DNA of 5,550 bases from Deltaproteobacteria bacterium. GTDB taxonomy: Bacteria > Desulfobacterota > Binatia > UBA9968. The notes beneath the pieces are model-generated. The model worked only from the letters and a program-made list of their open reading frames with translations, was not told the origin of the DNA and ran no database searches. Made by a program: the position numbers and the translations under genes. The DNA is taken from positions 1-5,550 of the forward strand of contig JAERMN010000251.1 in NCBI GenBank assembly GCA_016844625.1, read 5' to 3'. Below are positions 1-4,840 of this stretch, piece after piece; within the stretch, counting starts at the first letter, position 1, and every line of letters starts with the position of its first letter.

Positions 1-255
1 GCCCTCTTTGATCATGTGGGTTTCGCCAAAGAGCGCGGCGCCGACGTTGTCCTCTTCTAAATTGAGCGCGATGCCGAAGATGTTGTGGGGGAATTCCAAG
101 AGCTCGCCGGCGGCGACTTTGTCGAGGCCGTGAATGCGCGCGATACCGTCGCCGGTGGAAAGCACCGTGCCGACTTCCTGGATTTCAACCGTCTTTTCGT
201 AGTCGCGGATCTGTTCTTTGATAATCCGGCTGATTTCCGCTGTTCCGATATCCAT
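1..255 (-). CDS. atpA: F1 ATP synthase subunit alpha, N-terminal part (cut by window edge)
   Basis: The reading frame starts at the ATG at 253-255 and stays open for 85 codons to the window edge, so the stop and about five sixths of the protein lie outside. The visible part begins MDIGTAEISRIIKEQI, the N-terminal helix of alpha that contacts subunit delta. It continues into the beta-barrel domain with VGTVLSTGDGIARIHGL at about residues 28-44 and the conserved stretch GELLEFP at 50-56. The Walker A and catalytic-interface regions are not reached. In the family, alpha binds a non-catalytic nucleotide and alternates with beta in the F1 head on the cytoplasmic side of the inner membrane. It is the fourth gene of the operon and follows atpH by 10 nt. 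Its ribosome binding site overlaps the atpH stop, which suggests coupled translation. Identity is very secure despite the truncation. Confidence 0.96.
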   Translation of the reverse strand, partial: MDIGTAEISRIIKEQIRDYEKTVEIQEVGTVLSTGDGIARIHGLDKVAAGELLEFPHNIFGIALNLEEDNVGAALFGETHMIKEG

Positions 256-261
256 CGTTCA

Positions 262-267
262 CTCCTT
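262..267 (-). promoter_or_regulatory. Ribosome binding site of atpA
   Basis: On the minus strand AAGGAG lies 6 nt before the atpA ATG. Its first two bases are also part of the TAA stop of atpH, so a ribosome finishing delta sits on the start region of alpha. This fixes the atpA start at 255. Confidence 0.8.
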
Positions 268-808
268 AATAACCACGCGCGATGCGCTGTTTCATCTTCT
301 CAAGTTGAGTGCGAATGCTGCCGTCGTAAACTTTTCCTGCCAATTCAACAGTCAGGCCGCCAAGCAGACCCGGGTCGACTTCTTGTTGCAAAACTACTTC
401 CTTGCCCGACAACTCACGCAACTGCTCGCGCACTCGCTCGATCAGCGCCGGCTCCAGCGCGCTGGCACTCACGACTTTCGCTTCGACGCGCCCCTTAGCT
501 TCGTTCAGCAAACGGCGATAGCAGCTCGCGATCCCCGGCAGATACTTGAGCCGGTCGCGTTCGAGCAAGAGCGACAGAAAATGAATCGTCAGCACGGAAA
601 GCTGTTGGCTATTGGCGACCTGAATGAGCACGCGCTTGCGGGTCGCCACATCGAAGGCTGGATTGGTCAGCACCATATGCAAATCCGAGCTGCCATAAGC
701 TGCAAAGAACTCTTCGATTTGCCGGCCAATCGCTTCTTCCTGGCCCGCTTCGCGGGCCAATTGAAACAGCGCCTTGGTGTATCTCCGTGCTAAGCTGCCT
801 TCGATCAT
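266..808 (-). CDS. atpH: F1 ATP synthase subunit delta (OSCP homologue)
   Basis: This 180-residue protein has the usual length for bacterial delta. It starts MIEGSLARRYTKALFQLA, the helical N-terminal domain that binds the tip of alpha. It ends with the family signature at about 145-167, including DPGLLGGLTVELAGKVYDGS, in the C-terminal domain that contacts the b stalk. Delta is the cytoplasmic clamp holding the F1 head to the peripheral stalk so that rotation of gamma is converted into ATP synthesis. The ATG at 806-808 overlaps the TGA of atpF at 805-807 (ATGA arrangement), and there is only a weak GGA upstream, so translation is probably coupled to atpF. The TAA stop is at 266-268. I see no frameshift or missing segment. 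The identification rests on both terminal signatures and on operon position. Confidence 0.96.
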   Translation of the reverse strand: MIEGSLARRYTKALFQLAREAGQEEAIGRQIEEFFAAYGSSDLHMVLTNPAFDVATRKRVLIQVANSQQLSVLTIHFLSLLLERDRLKYLPGIASCYRRLLNEAKGRVEAKVVSASALEPALIERVREQLRELSGKEVVLQQEVDPGLLGGLTVELAGKVYDGSIRTQLEKMKQRIARGY

Positions 809-1359
809 CGCGTCGGTCCGATACTTTGAATGAATTCGTCCGCCAGCCGGTTCTGATCCGCCGCCGAAAGATGACGCTGCACCAGCGCGCGCGCCGCCGC
901 CTCAGCTTGACTGGCCATCTCCTGACGCAGCTGCTGGCGGGCGATTTTTACTTCTTGGTCGGCGAGAAACTGCGTGTCATCTTTGATCTTCAGCGCCAGC
1001 GACTGGGCTTCGCTAACGAGCCGACTCTTTTCTCTCTCGCCCTCATCGCGGAGCGCCGCTTGCAACGTCTGAATCTGATTGTTCAAACCGGCTATCTTGG
1101 CTTGGTAATCGCTGACGAACGCTTGGGCCTGTTGTTTCTTGGCCGAAGCCTGCGCGATCGTCGAAACCACCTCCTCGCGGCGCGATTTTAGAAAATCGCG
1201 CACCAGCGGCAGCGCAAACTTAACGATTATCAGTGCGTAGATGAGGAAGTTGCCGAGGGGAAACCAGATATCGTGAATCGACGGCGCATGATGCTCGCCG
1301 CCACCAGCCGCCCAGGCTTGGGCCGGAACGAGAAGTGCTAGGATATCAGCCATGCTCAC
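805..1359 (-). CDS. atpF: F0 ATP synthase subunit b
   Basis: This 184-residue protein has the architecture of subunit b: one membrane segment at about residues 32-53 (IWFPLGNFLIYALIIVKFAL), then a long charged, alanine- and glutamine-rich helix from about 58 to 165 fitting the dimeric right-handed coiled coil of the peripheral stalk. The C-terminus (RHLSAADQNRLADEF) resembles the delta-binding tail. The likely start is the GTG at 1357-1359. It sits 7 nt after GGGGAGGA and overlaps the TGA of the preceding gene (GTGA). An in-frame ATG at 1351-1353 would be 13 nt from that site and drops only two residues. Before the membrane segment is a hydrophobic stretch ending AQAWAAGGG that looks like a cleavable signal peptide. 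It is one of two b-type genes here and the longer one, so it is called b, with the upstream gene as b'; the labels could be exchanged. Confidence 0.93.
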   Translation of the reverse strand: MSMADILALLVPAQAWAAGGGEHHAPSIHDIWFPLGNFLIYALIIVKFALPLVRDFLKSRREEVVSTIAQASAKKQQAQAFVSDYQAKIAGLNNQIQTLQAALRDEGEREKSRLVSEAQSLALKIKDDTQFLADQEVKIARQQLRQEMASQAEAAARALVQRHLSAADQNRLADEFIQSIGPTR

Positions 1360-1784
1360 CCGACCGTCCTCCCCAACACCTTGGCAACCATCGCGCCGGC
1401 CACGTTGCTCACTTCAGCCGCCGCAAGCCGGCGCTCTTGCTCGAGGGCGCTCGCCACGTCGTTACGCGCCCGTGCCAAAGTGCCAACGGCCTCGTCGCGC
1501 GCCTGACTTAGGATTTTTTCACGCTGCTGGCGACCCTCTTGGACGATCACGTCTTTTGCCGCATAGCCGGCCGCTTGGGCTTGGGCGATTTTTTCCTCGT
1601 ATTGGGCTTTCAGTCGCGCGCCTTCATGTTCCAAGTCGCTCGAATCATGCTGCGCGCCGGTGGTTTTGCGGTCGCGTTCCGCGAGCAAGTGCAGATAGGG
1701 CTGGAACATCAGCTTATCGAGGATCACCCAGAGGACGACGAAGAGGATGATTTGATAAACGATGCTAAAATCTAAGTGGATCAT
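1356..1784 (-). CDS. atpX: F0 ATP synthase subunit b' (second b-type subunit)
   Basis: This protein has 142 residues. It begins MIHLDFSIVYQIILFVVLWV with a membrane anchor at about residues 7-24, followed by FQPYLHLLAERD and then a charged helix to about 125. This is the short b/b' form with almost no residues before the membrane segment. In bacteria with two b genes, b and b' pair as a heterodimer to make the peripheral stalk that links membrane subunit a to delta and alpha. It is the first gene of the operon; its TGA overlaps the GTG of the next gene by 4 bp. The ATG at 1782-1784 is the natural start because the hydrophobic anchor begins just after it, although the upstream sequence (GGACGA) is a weak ribosome binding site. 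No a or c subunit gene lies upstream, so those must be encoded elsewhere in the genome. Confidence 0.9.
   Translation of the reverse strand: MIHLDFSIVYQIILFVVLWVILDKLMFQPYLHLLAERDRKTTGAQHDSSDLEHEGARLKAQYEEKIAQAQAAGYAAKDVIVQEGRQQREKILSQARDEAVGTLARARNDVASALEQERRLAAAEVSNVAGAMVAKVLGRTVG
1367..1374 (-). promoter_or_regulatory. Ribosome binding site that selects the GTG start of atpF
   Basis: GGGGAGGA on the minus strand lies inside the 3' end of the b' gene. It is 7 nt from the GTG at 1359 and 13 nt from the alternative ATG at 1353. The spacing favours GTG. Confidence 0.7.
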
Positions 1785-1862
1785 TCGTCCGTTTCCGACT
1801 GTAACTATACTTTCCTACGGCGGCATCCGCCTGGGCAGAGCGCAACCCAAGTCCCCAATATG
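1785..1862 (-). promoter_or_regulatory. Leader and probable promoter region of the ATP synthase operon
   Basis: This 78-bp stretch lies between the probable bactofilin terminator and the first ATP synthase gene, so an operon promoter is expected here. Two candidates are visible on the minus strand. A TATAGT at 1804-1809 could be a -10 box, but no good -35 lies 16-18 bp before it. A GGGGAC-N5-TTGC arrangement at 1842-1856 keeps the GG and GC pair of the sigma54 pattern. A small perfect inverted repeat, GGCGG-cat-CCGCC (1819-1831), lies between them. None is decisive, so the location of the start site is inference. Confidence 0.35.
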
Positions 1863-1892
1863 AAAAAACCTACCTTCGATGATGAACGTAGG
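1863..1892 (-). terminator. Probable Rho-independent terminator after the bactofilin gene
   Basis: Read on the minus strand, CCTAC, one mismatch and TTC pair with GAA and GTAGG around a 6-nt loop (ATCATC). The stem is followed at once by six T residues (1863-1868). It starts 45 nt beyond the bactofilin stop, and it ends about 80 nt before the ATP synthase operon. The stem is short and only moderately GC-rich, so some read-through is possible. Confidence 0.6.
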
Positions 1893-1937
1893 ATCTCGGG
1901 ATGGAATGAACCGCGAACCGAAGTCTAAGTTTGAGAA

Positions 1938-2498
1938 TCAGCTATTAGCTTTGGCGCTTTGAGCCACTGGAGCTGTGTCAGCGACCACGCTATGCGAACC
2001 TGAGACTCCACCTTTTTGCTTGGCCACTCCCATGGAGCAGTCACCGTCAAACACCACACCCTCGGCGATGATCAGCCTGGGGGCATCTATGTTGCCAATC
2101 AATCGAGCCGGCGCTATCAGCTCGATTTTCTCCTTGGCGCTCACGTTGCCTTCGACCTTGCCATGAATCACCACGGCCTGGCAGGTTATCTTAGCTTTGA
2201 CCTCAGCACCCGGGCCGATCGTTAACGTCCCCTGACAGTGAATTTCGCCGTCGACGTTGCCGTCAATGCGCGCCGGGCCTTGAAAACTCAGTTGGCCGCT
2301 GACGCGACTCCCTTTATATAGATAGCCGACCAAGCCAGCGGTAGAAGGCGGCGGTTCGGCTACTTTGGGAGCGGGCTTAGGCTCTTGAGCTACGGCCACC
2401 GGCATCGGCTCGGACGCTGGCTTCGGCGCCTCCGGAGTTTTCTCTAGCTCCTCGTCCGGCCCTTTTTTTCCTCCAGCGCTGCGATCAAACCAAGCCAT
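1938..2498 (-). CDS. Bactofilin family cytoskeletal protein
   Basis: This 186-residue protein consists of a disordered head (1-55), a bactofilin core (about 58-155) and a short polar tail (156-186). The core shows the repeating glycine/valine/isoleucine pattern of a right-handed beta-helix, for example SRVSGQLSFQGPARIDGNVD near 64-83 and further turns VKAKI, VEGNV and IGNIDAP. Bactofilins polymerise without nucleotide into filaments that often sit on the inner membrane and scaffold cell-shape, chromosome-segregation or wall-synthesis factors. The head is rich in Pro, Glu, Ala and Lys (TPEAPKPASEP, EPKPAPKVAEPPP), which fits a flexible partner-binding tether. The short start MAWFDR could help membrane contact, but that is speculation. 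Three cysteines (88, 106, 154) lie in the core. It has its own promoter and terminator. Which of the several known bactofilin roles applies cannot be told from sequence. Confidence 0.92.
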   Translation of the reverse strand: MAWFDRSAGGKKGPDEELEKTPEAPKPASEPMPVAVAQEPKPAPKVAEPPPSTAGLVGYLYKGSRVSGQLSFQGPARIDGNVDGEIHCQGTLTIGPGAEVKAKITCQAVVIHGKVEGNVSAKEKIELIAPARLIGNIDAPRLIIAEGVVFDGDCSMGVAKQKGGVSGSHSVVADTAPVAQSAKANS

Positions 2499-2530
2499 GT
2501 GATGAGGCCCCCCCTGTTTGGGCAGAGTTT

Positions 2531-2559
2531 CCTATACCATCCGAGAATCTTATTGTCAA
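2531..2559 (-). promoter_or_regulatory. Sigma70-type promoter of the bactofilin gene
   Basis: On the minus strand a perfect TTGACA (2554-2559) is followed by a 17-bp spacer and TATAGG (2531-2536). The predicted start near 2524 gives a leader of about 25 nt that contains a G-rich stretch (2508-2514) before the ATG at 2498. This is the best-formed promoter in the window. Confidence 0.65.
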
Positions 2560-2753
2560 AACACTGGATCGAAAAGCGCAACGGGTAATTTCGCTGATAT
2601 TTTACGTCGCCGAGAGTAGAGGCTAATCGGCTTGGAATGCCACTTTCTTGCGAGCCGGCTTGACCGACCGGAATAGTTTGTTTAGCTTAAGTGACAATTC
2701 CATGCGTCGTCGTTTCCTGACTCATTTCGCGATTATCAGTTTTCTAGCGCTGA

Positions 2754-2891
2754 TACCGCACCCATCGAGGTGTCGACTTGATGGCCCAGTGGCAAGCGGT
2801 GGCGCTGAATACGAAACCCAAACGCCCCGTCCGAGAATATATGGACCTACGCTTTGTCAATGAAGTCATGGCAGAATTGGCTCAGCAATAA
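2754..2891 (+). pseudogene. Short ORF resembling the C-terminal tail of a solute-binding protein
   Basis: After a stop at 2751-2753 this frame is open to the TAA at 2889-2891. From the ATG at 2781 it reads 36 residues and includes KPKRPVREYMDLRFVNEVM. That kind of ending, with an R/Y-M-D-L-R-F-V segment followed by a short amphipathic helix, reminds me of the C-termini of NMT1/TauA-type ABC solute-binding proteins, a family present at the right end of this window. A weak GAGG at 2767-2770 lies 10 nt before the ATG, so a real small protein is also possible. The stop falls 5 nt before the isomerase ribosome binding site. The resemblance is from memory and the fragment is short, so this is a tentative call. 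Confidence 0.25.
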
Positions 2892-2896
2892 TCAGC

Positions 2897-2902
2897 AGGA
2901 GG
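2897..2902 (+). promoter_or_regulatory. Ribosome binding site that fixes the isomerase GTG start
   Basis: The consensus AGGAGG lies 5 nt before the GTG at 2908. The upstream in-frame ATGs (such as 2854) have no comparable site and would put 18 polar residues in front of the signal peptide. Confidence 0.85.
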
Positions 2903-2907
2903 CAAGA

Positions 2908-3504
2908 GTGAAAAAACTATTCATCGTCGCAGCGCTGTGCGCAGTCTTCGGGCTCGGCGGAAATGCTAACAGCCAAGAAAAAAAGGGCCCGCTATACGCC
3001 ACGCTCAAAACCAGCATGGGCGATATCGTGATTCAATTATTCGACGACAAAGCGCCCAAGACCGTGGCCAATTTCGTCGGTCTCGCCAGTGGCACGAAAG
3101 AGTGGACCGACACCAAGACCGGCGAGAAAGTGAAGAAGCCGCTCTACAACGGCACGATCTTTCACCGCGTCATCCCCGGCTTCATGATCCAGGGCGGCGA
3201 TCCGTTGGGCAATGGCACGGGGGGGCCGGGATTCCGCTTCGAAGACGAATTTCATCCCGACTTGCGCCATACCAAAGGCGGCTTACTTTCGATGGCCAAC
3301 GCCGGTCCGAACACCAACGGCAGCCAGTTCTTCATCACCTTGGCGCCGACGCTGCACCTCGATAACCGCCACAGCGTGTTCGGCGAAATGGTCAAAGGCC
3401 AAGACGTGGTCGTCGCCATCGGCAACACCGCGCGCGACGCCCGCGACCGGCCGATCAAAGACGTGGTACTGAAGGAAGTCGTGATCAGCCGCGGTAGTTT
3501 CTGA
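2908..3504 (+). CDS. Exported cyclophilin-type peptidyl-prolyl cis-trans isomerase
   Basis: From the GTG start the protein has 198 residues. Residues 1-22 (MKKLFIVAALCAVFGLGG then NANS) form a Sec signal peptide with a likely cut after Ser22. There is no lipobox around Cys11, so it is probably soluble in the periplasm. The cyclophilin domain fills about 29-194. It contains FHRVIPGFMIQGGDP at 85-99 with the catalytic arginine Arg87 and the pocket residues Phe92, Met93 and Gln95, and GSQFFIT at 138-144 with Gln140 and Phe142. The position of human CypA Trp121 is His150 here, in LHLDNRH, and His155 matches CypA His126. Such enzymes speed proline isomerisation during folding of exported proteins. 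The gene stands alone on its strand between divergent and convergent neighbours. A paralogue name such as ppiA or ppiB cannot be assigned safely. Confidence 0.95.
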   Translation: MKKLFIVAALCAVFGLGGNANSQEKKGPLYATLKTSMGDIVIQLFDDKAPKTVANFVGLASGTKEWTDTKTGEKVKKPLYNGTIFHRVIPGFMIQGGDPLGNGTGGPGFRFEDEFHPDLRHTKGGLLSMANAGPNTNGSQFFITLAPTLHLDNRHSVFGEMVKGQDVVVAIGNTARDARDRPIKDVVLKEVVISRGSF

Positions 3505-3613
3505 GTTCCGCCCTGCGACTGATTGCGGGCGCTACAGATGATAGCTCGTCGAGGCGGTTCTGCAGCGTTTCCTCGCCCAGGGCATGGGTCCTTGGAGTCG
3601 TATTATTCCTATT

Positions 3614-3627
3614 CGAAGCGAGCTTCG
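3614..3627. terminator. Weak hairpin between two convergent genes
   Basis: CGAAGCGAGCTTCG is a perfect 14-bp palindrome (5 bp stem with a 4-nt loop) in the 162-bp gap between the isomerase stop and the dehydrogenase stop. Neither side carries a T run, so it is at best a weak bidirectional terminator. The rest of the gap (3505-3666) shows only one other imperfect hairpin near 3511-3531 and no gene. Confidence 0.25.
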
Positions 3628-3666
3628 CCGTCCAAACACAATTGACCTAAATAGACCAACTGCGAC

Positions 3667-4740
3667 TCATTCCAAGTCATACGGCACGCCGACCTGCTCG
3701 CTGACTTCTCTCAATCCCTTGAGCACGGAGCTGTGCAGCGGAATGCCGCGCTCGCTTCTTTCTTCCGCGGTTTCAAACTCGATCTCGCCGGCCACATAGA
3801 CGCGGCTTTCGCCCTCAACTGGCGGCGTGGATTTCAGTTCGCGAATCAGCCGGTCCATGTCGGTTTTGAATGCCGCCGCCGGACGAAACGCTGCTGGATC
3901 AATAGCGCCAAATAAATGACCGCGCGGTTCCTGGTTGGCATTGAGCGCCGTGATGGTGCCGGTGAGCACGCCGCAGAGAATTTCGACGAGTATCCCCAGG
4001 CCATAACCTTTGTGGCTGCCGCTCTCGCGCGAACCGCCGAGCGGCAGCAAGCGGCGCGCCTGCTGCGCCACTCTCGGATCGGTGGTCGGCTCGGCTTTCT
4101 CATTCAACGCCCAACCGGTAGGAATCGACTTACCGAGGCGAACAGCTAATTCTAATTTGCCGGCGGCTGCCGTGTTCGTCGCCATGTCGAGGACAAACGG
4201 CCGCTCGTCTTTCGCCGGCACGGCGAAGCAGATCGGATTGGTGCCAAAGCGCGCGTCGCGACCGAAGGTCGGCACCACCTGTCGACTCGCGTTGGTCATG
4301 GCGATGCCGATCATGTCGTGCGCCAAAGCGAGCATCGAATAATACGCCGACATGCCGTAGTGGCGGCTGTTACGCACGGTAACGATCCCGACACCCGACC
4401 CTTTGGCTTTCTTAATCGCGATCTCCATCGCTCGGTAACCGGCAACCATGCCCATGCCGTTATCGGCATCGAGTAGCGCGGTGGAAGCAGTCTCCGTAAC
4501 GACGCGAATATTCGGCTTAGCCGTCATCGAGCCATCTTTGAGCCACTTCACATACCAAGCGTGCGGATTGAAGCGAATCACGCCGTGGGTATCGACGCCG
4601 CGCAGATCGGCGGACACGAGCACGTTCGCGGCGATCTCGGCAGCGCTGGGTGGAACTCCGAGTTTTTCAAAGGACCGGCTCACGAAGCGAATCAGCTTTT
4701 CATGATGGACGCGGGTCATCCCTGTTAAATCAGTCGCCAT
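3667..4740 (-). CDS. Ldh2-family malate/L-lactate/2-oxoacid dehydrogenase
   Basis: The start is the ATG at 4738-4740, 5 nt after GGAGG; an in-frame ATG 18 nt upstream lacks such a site. The 357-residue product matches the usual family length. Conserved blocks in order are ADLRGVDTHGVIRF (44-57, with Arg47 and the catalytic-type His52), RNSRHYG (123-129, His127), RFGTNPICFAVPA (164-176), VLDMAT (183-188), GSHKGYGLGILVEIL (241-255) and a C-terminal VYVAGEIE (314-321). Members of this NAD(P)H-dependent, non-Rossmann family (PF02615) interconvert 2-hydroxy and 2-oxo acids or reduce cyclic imines. Known substrates include malate, lactate, sulfolactate, ureidoglycolate, 2,3-diketogulonate and piperideine-2-carboxylate, so the substrate cannot be called from sequence. 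It is cytoplasmic, with no signal peptide. It is divergent from a solute-binding protein gene, which hints at a role in using an imported organic acid. Confidence 0.92.
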   Translation of the reverse strand: MATDLTGMTRVHHEKLIRFVSRSFEKLGVPPSAAEIAANVLVSADLRGVDTHGVIRFNPHAWYVKWLKDGSMTAKPNIRVVTETASTALLDADNGMGMVAGYRAMEIAIKKAKGSGVGIVTVRNSRHYGMSAYYSMLALAHDMIGIAMTNASRQVVPTFGRDARFGTNPICFAVPAKDERPFVLDMATNTAAAGKLELAVRLGKSIPTGWALNEKAEPTTDPRVAQQARRLLPLGGSRESGSHKGYGLGILVEILCGVLTGTITALNANQEPRGHLFGAIDPAAFRPAAAFKTDMDRLIRELKSTPPVEGESRVYVAGEIEFETAEERSERGIPLHSSVLKGLREVSEQVGVPYDLE

Positions 4741-4745
4741 TAAAT

Positions 4746-4750
4746 CCTCC
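4746..4750 (-). promoter_or_regulatory. Ribosome binding site of the Ldh2-family gene
   Basis: GGAGG on the minus strand with a 5-nt spacer (ATTTA) selects the ATG at 4740 over the upstream ATG at 4758. Confidence 0.8.
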
Positions 4751-4768
4751 GATAGCATGATGGCGCAC

Positions 4769-4797
4769 GCTTACCCTTGAAACCGCCGTGCTGTCAA
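4769..4797 (-). promoter_or_regulatory. Candidate promoter of the Ldh2-family gene
   Basis: A perfect TTGACA -35 box lies at 4792-4797 on the minus strand. The expected -10 position 17 bp on (4769-4774) reads GTAAGC, which is poor, so activation by a regulator may be needed. The geometry gives a leader of about 22 nt containing the GGAGG site. Confidence 0.35.
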
Positions 4798-4803
4798 CCC
4801 AGC

Positions 4804-4832
4804 TTGACCCGCTCGCGGGCTTCCCCTATGGT
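4804..4832 (+). promoter_or_regulatory. Candidate sigma70 promoter of the solute-binding protein gene
   Basis: TTGACC (4804-4809), a 17-bp spacer and TATGGT (4827-4832) make a good promoter with five and four consensus bases. The start site would be near 4838-4841, at or just before the ATG at 4841. The spacer contains a perfect inverted repeat, CCCGC-tc-GCGGG (4808-4819), that could be an operator. Confidence 0.5.
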
Positions 4833-4840
4833 ACGCGCAA

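Larger units (their letters stand above)
2515..2907. other. Intergenic region between the divergent bactofilin and isomerase genes
   Basis: These 393 bp hold no convincing intact gene. The left end carries the bactofilin promoter. On the plus strand TTGACC (2660-2665) with a poor TAGCTT 17 bp downstream is the only candidate promoter for the isomerase and is weak. An ATG at 2702 opens a 53-codon frame beginning MRRRFLTHFAIISFLALI, which looks like a signal peptide but has no good ribosome binding site and continues into low-information sequence. A separate short frame ending at 2891 is listed on its own. The region may be a partly decayed gene. Confidence 0.5.

Noticed and set aside
218..793. 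191-codon plus-strand frame opposite atpH
   Set aside because: It is antisense to a confidently identified delta subunit and has no recognisable domain; long antisense frames are common in GC-rich genes.
2638..2651. TGCCAC-TTTC-TTGC on the plus strand upstream of the isomerase, resembling a sigma54 promoter
   Set aside because: The spacing is one base short and the essential GG pair is not 10 nt before the GC, so it does not meet the sigma54 rule.
2854..2907. N-terminal extension of the isomerase from the ATG at 2854
   Set aside because: AGGAGG sits 5 nt before the GTG at 2908, and the extension would place 18 polar residues before the signal peptide.
3511..3531. Imperfect hairpin GCCC-t-GC / GC-GGGC after the isomerase stop as a terminator
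   Set aside because: The stem has a bulge and no T run follows, so it cannot be supported as an intrinsic terminator.
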